Part shown: piece after piece, positions 1 through 6,922 of the stretch
Layout of the letters: the number at the start of each line of letters is the position of its first letter
How positions within the stretch are numbered: position 1 is the stretch's first letter
From: Chromera velia
Taxonomy: Eukaryota > Sar > Chromeraceae
Length of the DNA: 12,500 nucleotides
Assembly: GCA_018398765.1 (NCBI GenBank)
Contig: JAHBMJ010003505.1
Coordinates: 7,960-20,459 of the forward strand
Reading direction: 5' to 3'
Translations under genes and position numbers: made by a program
Notes under the pieces: model-generated
What the model saw: the letters and a program-made list of their open reading frames with translations, nothing else
What the model was told of the DNA's origin: nothing
Databases searched by the model: none

Positions 1-247
1 AGAGAGAAAAAGAGATAGTCTAGGCTTAGAAATACTTAGAAAACCATCCACCTACACTAAAACATACTAAGAGTTTAAGAGTTACCAAGATAGTGTAGCA
101 ACTTTAGGGTCCATGACCCCCCCTAAGTTAACATCTGTACATGTGTTATAATCCCGTCTAGAATAAAAATGTAAGAAATGCCAAGCTAAATGGGGGCCCG
201 GAAGGCGCATGCAAAATACCAGAAAATATAAGGTATTCCATAGATAG
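1..247. other. AT-rich intergenic stretch, nothing recognised
   Basis: This stretch is AT-rich and has short purine runs at its left edge. The only open frame is short and on the minus strand, with no recognisable protein features. One CATGCA hexamer lies at 208-213. I see no RNA gene, repeat array or conserved coding segment here. Confidence 0.6.
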
Positions 248-445
248 TGCCGCGCGCGTTGCATCGCCCGTCTACGTACGTCATGGCAGCAACTGTTGCA
301 GCTGCGGAAACGCACCGCCGGACAAGTGAGTTCCTGCGATGGCGCGCGCACTCACGCATTGACTCCGCGCGACTCCGCGCGCAATGCGCGCGAACTGACT
401 TGTTTATAGTTTATAGTTTGGTCGGGGTGCGCCTGTGCCCGGGCC
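248..445. promoter_or_regulatory. CpG-dense block upstream of gene 1, possible promoter region
   Basis: Base composition switches abruptly at about 248 from AT-rich to very CpG-dense. There are several CGCGCG runs (near 252, 344, 376 and 386), the palindromes ACGTACGT and GCAGCTGC, and the inverted repeat GCAACTGTTGC. The block ends about 250 bases before the gene 1 start codon and its open frames look non-coding. A promoter or 5'-UTR role is inferred from position and composition only. No TATA box or initiator could be assigned. Confidence 0.4.
361..380 (+). repeat. Short tandem repeat, two copies of GACTCCGCGC
   Basis: The 10-base unit GACTCCGCGC occurs twice in direct tandem (361-370 and 371-380) and is followed by another CGCG-rich palindromic segment. 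It lies within the CpG-dense block upstream of gene 1. It could be a paired factor-binding site or simply low-complexity sequence. Confidence 0.6.
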
Positions 446-691
446 GGGTACACCAAATATGGCTTGTATTCATATACTTTCGAGAAACTGTCAGAGTCCG
501 AGTTGAATTGACTGACCTTTACGCGTCCACATGCATGGGATCATGCAGCGAGAAGAATTGAGACTTTGCCGGCCAGACGGTCTGCGGGTGTATGCCTCAA
601 GCTCTGTGCAGGAGTAAAAGGTTTCCCTTCAGTCTCATTGCAGAACGCGCGCGCTGAGCGAGAACAACTGTGTCATTTATTGAGTCCTGCG

Positions 692-2824
692 ATGAAGAAA
701 ATCGGCTCACTGTTGTTCGTGTGGAGCTGTGCGCTCCAGGTATCTCACCTTGTCTGGAGCGTTGCGGGTTTATCCGACTCTTTGTCTGGCTTCAAATCAC
801 TGCCAGACCTGAAGTCTTTTGGCTCCTTTCCCTTCGGGTCGGGGAAGAAGGAGAAAAAGGGAATATGCGGTGACGGAGTGACTGACCTTACTACTGAGGA
901 GTGCGATTCCGGAGACAAAAACGGTGAACCCGGCAATATCTGTACAGCCGATTGTCTGCTGACTGAGGACGCAAAGTGTGGGGACATAGTGATCACCTCA
1001 CTTGAAGAGCTTGAGGCCCTTCAAGGGTGCGGGTCCGTGGGCTTGTTGCAGTTCAACTTGACCGAGGAGGTTGATGTTGTTCTGCCTAACCTGTTGTATG
1101 CAACAAATGATATTAAGGGCCTCTCCGGAGGGGTCAACCTTGCCACCTCCTTGGACTTTCCATCCTTGATCCTTGCGGACAATTTGGACTTCGACGATGA
1201 ATCCTCGGAGCTCCTGTCGCTGTCGGCAAGGAATCTTGAAAAATTGGGGGAATTGGAGCTCACAGATGTACCCAAGCTGCAGTCCGTCCATTTCCCGAAA
1301 GTCGAGGTAATAGACAATGATATCGAATTAGAAAGGCTTCCCGAATTGCGGAAAATTGATTTCAGCTCCCTGGTCTGGTTGGAGGAAAATTTGGAAATCA
1401 TCGACGTTCCAAACATTGAGGCAGTCGAATTTCCCAGCCTATTCGGTACTGCGGATATCCGACTGAAGGAGCTTCCCAGCCTGATCGAGGCAGACTTTCC
1501 ATCTCTTTTCGTAAGTAAAGGATTTGAGCTGGAGGTTCTTCCGAATCTTCCGAAACTCAGGGCCCCTGCTTTGACCATAGCGACTAACGATCCTGTAACA
1601 GGATGGGATCTTCTTGCTCCCTTGGGGCCCAGTAACTCCTTGCAGTTAGTTCTGTGCAGCCTGCCGGCCTTCGACCTCAGCCGTGCGGTGGAGGCCTGTG
1701 AGGGTTCTTGCACAGCCGTAGGGGGTGGTTCTTCTGAGTGCTCCACTTTTTTCAAAGAGAAGGGTGGAGACGTGAAGGAGAAGGGAGGCCTTGGTGGCCT
1801 TCTTGGGGATGGCAAGTTCGATCTGGGAGGACTTTCGGGGTTTGCAGGTAAAGAGGGAGACGGCAAAGGATCGGAGGGTCTGTTCAAATTGGACCTCTCG
1901 TCTCTTGGAAAGGGGAAGGATGAGGAGGGAGGGGCGAAGGGAAAGAAGGAAAAGTGTCCGGCATCCCCCTTCGTTGGACCCAGCGGGAAGAAGAAGGAAC
2001 CTGTGTGTGGAAATGGAATTGTCAGTCGTCCTTAATTTCCCCGTCTCCTCTCTCCACACACATGCGCACGTGCGAAAGAGGGAGACAGAGAGGGAGAGAC
2101 AGAAGTGACTGTCCCGTCTCTGAAACTCCTAGATCCCATGCAGCTGTAATCTTCATTCAAGTCTGAATCTCTTTCTCATGCAGTTCGTTGATTGATCCCT
2201 TTCTCGTTAAATGCATGCAGTTTTGTTCTTTTTTACGTTTCTTTCTTCACCTCGTCCCTCTGACTTGCTTCGTGCTGAAAATTCCTCCTCTTCCTTTCAT
2301 TGCTGTTCCATTCCTTTTCTGTTAATTGTCTCTTCGATCGCTCTTTTCGACGCTGCCGGGTTTGTTTGCCTTGTTTTCATCTTAATTGCCTACCTTGATG
2401 CTGTGCGTGCATCCGCCCGTCCAGACACCACGCATGCGACCCGCCCTGTGATCCATGCATCGACTGCCACTGGCCTGTTCTGCAGGTGGAAGTAGGGGAG
2501 ATGTGCGATGGGGATGCTGCGTTCTGCTCAGACTCCTGCACGTTCCTCGAAACAGCCGTGTGCGACTTCACGGACGTTGAATTGGATCGCTTCATTGTGA
2601 ACTCCACCGACTCGTTCGAGGCTCTACTCGGGTGCGTGGTGATTCTGGGAGACGTTAAGCTGGAAGAGGGGGCACCTGAGATTTTCGAGCTGCCGGTTCT
2701 TCAGGTAAGGAAAGAGCGACCCGCCATCAGAGAATGGAGGCAGATAGTGCAAGCGCTGGAACACACAAGCAATCAGTCGACAGGAAGGCACACACACACA
2801 CACACACACACACTTACTTACTTG

Positions 2825-2861
<37 letters not shown>

Positions 2862-4316
2862 ACTTACTTGAACACACACACACACACACACACACTTTTG
2901 AACACTCACACACACACACACACACTCAAACCTCTACGCACACAAAGCCCCCACACACACCCCTACACAAACCCCTATATATATACACACACAGGCACAT
3001 ACAGATACACATCTACACGCACAAACCCCTACGCACACAAGGCCCCTACACACACCCCTATATACACACACCTACATGCACAGACACATACACGCACGCA
3101 CACAGATACACACGCGCGCGCGCATGCACCTACAAGCGCCTACACACCCCTACACCTACACCTACACACACACACGCACACACACACACACACAAAGGCA
3201 GGAATGAAATCACGCAGACGAATGAGCATGCAGTCACTCAGTCAGTCATACAAACGCATGTGTTCTCAGCCTGACTCCTCTGCCTGCCTGCCTGTCTGTC
3301 TGTCTGTCTGTCTGTCTTGTCTGTCTGTCACCAGCTGACAACCACCAGAGACAGAGAGCAGCATCGGGCAATCTGAAGGACTCGATCACTCCATCCCGTC
3401 CCTGCAAATCCATTGAAGTCCACACTCATGCACGTGAATGCACATGCAGAGCTGAGGTCTAGCAACGTATGCATCAATAACCAAGCAATCAATGACGGTC
3501 ACATCTTCTTCCCACGTTACGTATCCTTCTTGACGCACGCAGGAGTGGTTCGGCCGGATCCTCTACGACTCCGATGAGCCTGTCTCCCTTCGGATTCTGT
3601 CTTTCCCTTCTGCCTGGAGACCTCCTGATGTCACCTTTTCTTCCTTCGAAGTACAGCCTGGCGTCAGAACTTTTGAGTTCCTCGATGCCCCTTGTGGGAT
3701 CGTCATACGCGACAGTATCCAACTCAGCGATGCCCCTAACTTCAGGGGCGTCAATCTGCCCAAACTACAGTTCATCGTAGACATTACCATCGATGATTCC
3801 TGCAACAGCGATCAGAAATTTGACCTCTCGCTTCCTGACTTGATCTCCATCGAAGAGATTCGATTCGACACGTGCCCCGGTATCACGGCCATCGACTTGC
3901 CGTCCCTCCAGACACAGGAAAATAAACTCATCCTGCGGGACAATCTGCACGTGGAGACTGTGTCAGCACCCCGCACAGACGGGTTTGCTTCCAGCGGCAT
4001 TGAGGCCACAGGCAATCCCAAGCTGTCATTGATCGATCGATCCTCTCAGCAGTTCTTTACTGCCGACTTTATCGATGAAGGATTTGTGATTGAGGGCAGT
4101 GTCCCAGAGGGTGTGCGTGTGCTCCTCTGCTCCTTGAATCTTTTCCAAGTCAACCAAATTCTGGACAACGGAAGGTGCGATCCTACTGCCACCCCGCCGT
4201 GCTTCATCGAGTCTGCTTTGTCGGAGGCATGCATTGGCAAGAAAGGGGGGACGTCGGAGGGGGAGAAGAAACTCTTTGAGGACCTCTTTCCTTCTCTAGA
4301 CTTCTTCAAAGGATAG
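692..4316 (+). CDS. Secreted two-module protein: DUF4215-like Cys repeats plus receptor-L-domain-like repeats (3 exons)
   Basis: The exons are 692-2020, 2486-2704 and 3543-4316 (stop TAG 4314-4316). Both introns are phase 0, giving 773 residues. The ATG at 692 is chosen because it starts a signal peptide (MKKIGSLLFVWSCALQ...); the frame is open upstream to a TTG at 566 but has no earlier ATG. Module 1 has a DUF4215-like repeat (residues 58-97, CGDG...EECD...C..DC), then short repeats with a ...LPxLxxxxFPSLxxxxxx... rhythm (about 99-340), typical of receptor-L/Ecm33-like beta-solenoids. A Gly/Lys-rich linker follows (about 345-437). Module 2 repeats this: a DUF4215-like repeat (438-470, split by intron 1) and an L-domain-like region to about 745. 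A surface or extracellular adhesion or recognition role is inferred; no catalytic motif is visible. The C-terminus (LFPSLDFFKG) is not GPI-like and there is no transmembrane segment, so secretion is likely. The family assignment is fairly secure; the function is unknown. Confidence 0.8.
2021..2485 (+). other. Intron 1 of gene 1
   Basis: The donor is GTCAGT at 2021 and the acceptor is TTCTGCAG ending at 2485, 465 bases, phase 0. Joining the exons rebuilds a continuous cysteine repeat, CGNGI|VEVGEMCDGD, matching the DUF4215 pattern; without splicing the frame stops at 2033-2035. The interior has a GAGA-rich segment near 2078-2105 and a long pyrimidine-rich stretch at about 2215-2350. Five of its bases-rich gaps carry CATGCA or TGCATG motifs (2137, 2177, 2212-2219, 2454). 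Confidence 0.85.
2789..3194 (+). repeat. Compound CA-dinucleotide satellite within intron 2
   Basis: Long (CA)n tracts are interrupted by a 14-base spacer CTTACTTACTTGAA at 2813-2826 and again at 2859-2872, with a degenerate third copy (CTTTTGAACA) at about 2895. This gives a higher-order unit of about 46 bases. Further right the tract degrades into CA-rich sequence with CCCCTA and AAACCCCT units, a TATATATA stretch near 2977 and a CGCGCGCG stretch near 3114-3122, which could adopt Z-form. Confidence 0.95.
3281..3329 (+). repeat. (TGCC)n / (TGTC)n tetranucleotide microsatellite
   Basis: A short TGCC array passes into a TGTC array, broken once by an extra T near 3318. It lies in intron 2 and has no coding significance. 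Confidence 0.9.
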
Positions 4317-4830
4317 AAGCACCTCGGAGACCACCGGCAAGAAAGGTTGATTGAACTAAGAAAGTTGAGAAGAAACTGTAAGCATACGGCCGACGTGAAA
4401 GAAGACATGAAACAGAAGAGAGATGCATCATTGGCGTCCTCGTGATCTGTATCGGGGGTTCGTGACTCCCTGCATGAAGTGGGCATGATTCTGTGGATTG
4501 ATTTCTCTGCATGCATGCATGTTTGCATGATCGTGCATGTCAACTGCAAGGTCTGCATCGATCATCGTTCAATGCATCGATCGACCACGTGACTGACGAC
4601 CTCGGAACCACTTTGCGTGTGCATGTGATTACGCAGGGTTGACTGACTTCCATCTAGACTTCAATGCAGAAAGTGAATGACCGCCTGCATGAAATAGAGA
4701 GTAAGGGAGTGAATAAGCGAATGAGTGCATGAGTGAGTGTCACTGAGCGAGCGAGCGGTGAGTAAGTACTTTCTATTCAATTGTCAGGGATGGCTACAGC
4801 AGAAAGGCTACCGAACTCAGCTGTGCAGAG
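4317..4830. other. 3' flank of gene 1, TGCATG-rich, no gene
   Basis: No convincing coding frame is present. The stretch contains seven or more TGCATG motifs (4471, 4508-4521, 4524, 4534, 4620, 4686, 4726) and GATCGATC-type palindromes near 4558-4583. It probably includes the 3' UTR and transcript end of gene 1. I found no canonical AATAAA close to the stop codon. Confidence 0.5.
4508..4539 (+). repeat. TGCATGCATGCATG run and flanking TGCATG copies
   Basis: A (TGCA) tetranucleotide run at 4508-4521 is followed by two more TGCATG copies at 4524-4529 and 4534-4539. TGCATG is a known core for some ApiAP2 DNA-binding proteins in apicomplexans, so a binding cluster is possible. A simple microsatellite explains it equally well. 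Confidence 0.6.
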
Positions 4831-4851
4831 CCCCCCCCCCCCCCNCCCCCC
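4831..4851. repeat. C homopolymer with one undetermined base (N at 4845)
   Basis: A run of 20 C residues is interrupted by an N at 4845. Composition changes from mixed or GC-rich on the left to strongly AT-rich on the right within a few bases. The true length is uncertain, and an assembly join here cannot be excluded. Confidence 0.9.
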
Positions 4852-4852
4852 G

Positions 4853-5332
4853 TCTTTGAGTGTTTTGTCTCTTCACAAAACAAAAATCCTAAAAAAACTA
4901 GATTGACAATGAAAAAATTAAATGTCAGGAAAAAAATGTAAATCTTTTAATTTAATATTATAGGTTATACATCATATATGCATTAGTATACATCAGTACA
5001 TGCAAAACATTGCAAATAAACGCACCTCCCTAGCTGGACACTTCTTTTAATTATTATGTTTTGCAAATAAATTAAGGCATATTATCATAACGCTATACAT
5101 TCTGACTTATGTTATAGTTATTAGTTATACCTAGGATTATATAAGATAATATATCTATATCTCCGCTAGTATCTATGCATATAGTAGAAAATACATAAAT
5201 TAAAAAAAAGTTTCTGAAAAACTCTGCCAGTGGAAAATATTGAAGCACAGACAAAGTAAAATGCTAGAGAGCGTACTGCCAGTGCTAGCTGCCAGTGGCT
5301 TCTACTAGCAGTGCGCTTTGTTTTAGATATAA
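4853..5332. other. AT-rich stretch without genes
   Basis: This is very AT-rich DNA with stops in all frames and A- and T-runs. GCAAATAAA occurs twice, near 5012 and 5063. Its right end carries TGCCAGTG repeats. It may be older transposon debris into which the 5341-6594 element inserted, but no terminal repeats could be assigned to it. Confidence 0.5.
5225..5298 (+). repeat. Three TGCCAGTG(G) repeats next to the transposon
   Basis: TGCCAGTGG occurs at 5225-5233 and 5290-5298, with TGCCAGTGC at 5277-5285. The same nonamer appears in reverse orientation inside the right terminal repeat of the element (6579-6587), at the position of the 6-base indel that separates the two terminal repeats. They may be binding sites shared with a related, older element. 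Confidence 0.6.
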
Positions 5333-5340
5333 TACATAAA
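5333..5340 (+). repeat. Left target-site duplication TACATAAA
   Basis: This octamer directly abuts the left terminal inverted repeat and is identical to 6595-6602, which directly abuts the right one. Confidence 0.85.
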
Positions 5341-5370
5341 CTAGGCGTGGAACATGATAAATAAAATAAA
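5341..5370 (+). repeat. Left terminal inverted repeat (30 bp)
   Basis: It starts CTAGGCGTG and ends in an AATAAAATAAA run. It matches the right terminal repeat at every base apart from a 6-base gap. Confidence 0.85.
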
Positions 5371-5432
5371 AAACCAATAAATAAAACATGTTCAAAATGA
5401 CCATAAATAATATTTGTTTTATTTGGTCTTTA

Positions 5433-5442
5433 GGGGGGGGGG
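5433..5442 (+). repeat. G10 homopolymer inside the transposon
   Basis: A run of ten G residues sits in otherwise AT-rich sequence. Its role is unknown. Confidence 0.9.
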
Positions 5443-5495
5443 TTGACGATTCCATGCACCAGATACCATGAAAACCCCACTAGAAATTCAAACTA

Positions 5496-5534
5496 TTTTT
5501 TTACTAATTTTTGAGCACAAAATTAGTAAAAAAA
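5496..5534. repeat. Perfect AT-rich hairpin, 16-bp arms, 7-base loop
   Basis: The left arm at 5496-5511 (TTTTTTTACTAATTTT) is exactly complementary to the right arm at 5519-5534. The loop is TGAGCAC at 5512-5518. A short TA alternation follows at 5541-5550. It lies in the left arm of the transposon and could be a subterminal structure or a fold-back insertion. Confidence 0.85.
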
Positions 5535-5621
5535 AAAAAATATATATATACTATGATACGCTAACATATTTTTAGACATCAGTTGAATAAAATTTAAAAA
5601 GTGTCTGATTTTTTTTGCTAA

Positions 5622-6329
5622 CTTCATTCATTCATTCATTCATTTAATTTTTTATACGACTTAACAATTGTCTGGTGCTTCTTCGAGAACTTACAGAACA
5701 GAGAGAGACACCTCTGCCCAACCTCCAACTACGGCCTGATTTCTTTGGGGCATAGTCATCCTTATGGGGCGAATCTTTTTAAATTCATTCACAGATGCTA
5801 CCCCCAAGATGTTTTCTCCCTCGATCGCAACGAGAGTGAGCGGGATTGCGCACAGTTTCCTATCACGATGGAAATGTGCAAGGCTGCACTGAGTGGGGCA
5901 TTCTAGGGCATTCAGATTGCGAATTTGATCGGAGAGAGTGAGAGTCTGGCTGTGGTTAAAAAGTGTTTTCAGCTCAAAGAGCAGGAGGTGGACACTTTGA
6001 GGCAGTTTCTACCAGAGTGGAGGGTTAAACGGGTGAAAAGAGAGTTCCAAGAGAAGTGGTCAGAGATGTTTTTCGATGTCTTTACTTATTTCAGATACAA
6101 GTGGGAATTGGCAGACTATGCAGCTGCGGGAGCTGCCACCAAGACCACTGTTCTCGTCTTCGCTGAATGTAAGATAGGTAGTATACCTCTGGTAGAGGTG
6201 TGTTATGTTTCTGATCAGCCCAACCTGTTGGTTGTACAAAATCGTGCCTGCAGTGTAAATCATTTTACTTTGCTCTGTCTGAAGACAGAGGAGCTGATAA
6301 CAGAAATCATTGAATATGCCAGTGTGTAG
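5622..6329 (+). pseudogene. Unrecognised reading frame inside the transposon, one in-frame TAG
   Basis: One frame is open from 5622 (after TAA at 5619-5621) to 6327-6329 (TAG), interrupted only by TAG at 5904-5906. The downstream half encodes about 140 residues with normal-looking composition. A charged helical segment (near 5946-6060, Lys/Glu-rich, with Trp) is followed by alternating hydrophobic strands (6145-6260) and a C-terminal helix (LKTEELITEIIEYASV). The DNA from about 5690 to 6330 is clearly more GC-rich than the flanking arms of the element, as expected for coding sequence. I recognise no transposase signature: there is no BED finger or hAT dimerisation motif. It may be a decayed transposase, a captured host gene fragment, or an exon of a spliced gene. 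The first part of the frame (5622-5690) includes a CATT microsatellite and may not be coding. Confidence 0.5.
5625..5644 (+). repeat. (CATT)5 microsatellite
   Basis: Five exact tandem copies of CATT lie inside the transposon. Confidence 0.95.
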
Positions 6330-6558
6330 GGACGTGCCGTTATGTCTGAATGGGACTTCATTGAGGATGAACAAAGGGGTGTATAAAAATGAATAGTAAA
6401 AGAGAGATATAGACTGAAGTTCTTGATTTAATTACTAGCATAGTTATTTTAAAAAGAGTTTTAAACTTATAAATGTATAGCTCTGATAAATTTTATGTCA
6501 AACAAGAGAACAAACTAATTCAAATAAAAAATAAAATCGAAATTGGGATTAAATAAAA

Positions 6559-6594
6559 TTTATTTTATTTATCATGTTCCACTGGCACGCCTAG
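6559..6594 (-). repeat. Right terminal inverted repeat (36 bp)
   Basis: Its reverse complement begins CTAGGCGTGCCAGTGGAACA and ends in AATAAAATAAA. It differs from the left repeat only by the extra CCAGTG. On the minus strand it supplies AATAAA hexamers about 350 bases past the gene 2 stop codon. Confidence 0.85.
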
Positions 6595-6602
6595 TACATA
6601 AA
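6595..6602 (+). repeat. Right target-site duplication TACATAAA
   Basis: It is identical to 5333-5340 and immediately follows the right terminal inverted repeat. Confidence 0.85.
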
Positions 6603-6922
6603 ATAAAATGATGATATGTTTGCTGAATTAAACACTCGCAAATCATCAAAGCAATTTCAAAGTACTTCAAAGCAGCTAGCAAAGCAGCTTGTTCTAACTA
6701 GAGTTAAACTACTAGAGCTTGTTCCACTAGTTGTTCTACAAAATTTCGTATGACTCGGATCATTTAACCCATAAGGATTTTGTCTGTCATGGTATATAGT
6801 AGAATGAAATTAATTATGGATTAATGTTTTCAAGTTCACAAAGCAAAGTTCTACAGTCTATTGCAGCATCTGCCCCCCATAGTGCCACTGCACCGGCAGT
6901 GGTTGCATGGCTGCTCGAAGTC
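6603..6922. other. AT-rich spacer with CAAAG repeats and a small hairpin
   Basis: There is no coding frame of note. CAAAG recurs about every ten bases at 6646-6684 (four to five copies, two within AAAGCAGCT). An inverted repeat CCACTGC-ACCG-GCAGTGG lies at 6885-6902. Composition shifts to GC-rich near 6870. The right part probably includes the 3' UTR of the minus-strand gene. Confidence 0.5.
6885..6902. repeat. Small hairpin, 7-bp stem and 4-base loop
   Basis: CCACTGC (6885-6891) pairs with GCAGTGG (6896-6902) around the loop ACCG. It lies about 20 bases beyond the stop codon of the minus-strand gene, at the edge of the AT-rich block. It could be a 3'-end RNA structure or a transposon end scar. 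Confidence 0.5.

Larger units (their letters stand above)
2705..3542 (+). other. Intron 2 of gene 1, microsatellite-filled
   Basis: The donor is CAG|GTAAGG at 2705 and the acceptor is CACGCAG ending at 3542, 838 bases, phase 0. An in-frame TGA at 3531-3533 blocks any acceptor further upstream in the exon 3 frame, which supports the 3542 junction. CAGGAG at the junction also allows a one-codon NAGNAG alternative. The intron holds a CA satellite and a CTGT array. Open frames through the CA repeats read as (His-Thr)n or (Val-Cys)n and are not taken as genes. Confidence 0.8.
5341..6594. mobile_element. DNA transposon, 8-bp TSD and 30/36-bp TIRs, family unresolved
   Basis: The element is 1254 bp. 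Its left end (5341-5370) begins CTAGGCGTGGAACATGATAA. The reverse complement of the right end (6559-6594) is identical over the same 30 bases except for six extra bases (CCAGTG) after CTAGGCGTG. Perfect 8-bp duplications TACATAAA flank both ends. An 8-bp duplication is typical of hAT elements and also seen in P and Merlin elements. The termini do not clearly fit a hAT consensus, and no transposase was recognised, so the family stays open. The interior has AT-rich arms and a GC-richer reading frame at 5622-6329. Its small size and broken frame suggest a non-autonomous or decayed copy. It lies between the 3' ends of the two convergent genes. Confidence 0.8.

Noticed and set aside
566-691. N-terminal extension of gene 1 from the TTG at 566
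   Set aside because: The start would be non-ATG in a eukaryote, and it would bury the clear signal peptide that begins at the ATG at 692.
1021-1887. 288-codon minus-strand frame opposite exon 1 of gene 1
   Set aside because: It mirrors a well-supported coding exon, has no domain of its own, and arises from the regular FPSL-type repeat codons on the other strand.
2789-3194. CRISPR-like array or telomeric repeat
   Set aside because: The repeats are dinucleotide tracts with a few CCCCTA units. There are no unique spacers of constant length and no consistent telomere unit.
2486-3274. Read-through of exon 2 into intron 2 as one 262-codon frame ending in (His-Thr) repeats
   Set aside because: The donor CAG|GTAAGG at 2705 is strong, exon 3 continues the homologous domain, and the extra residues are pure CA-repeat translation.
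4046-4558. 170-codon minus-strand frame over the end of gene 1
   Set aside because: It overlaps exon 3 antisense and runs into TGCATG-rich flank (Met-His-Ala type translation). No protein features are visible.
5341-6594. Firm classification as a hAT element
   Set aside because: The 8-bp duplication fits, but the terminal bases do not clearly follow the hAT pattern and the internal frame has no hAT motifs, so the family is left open.
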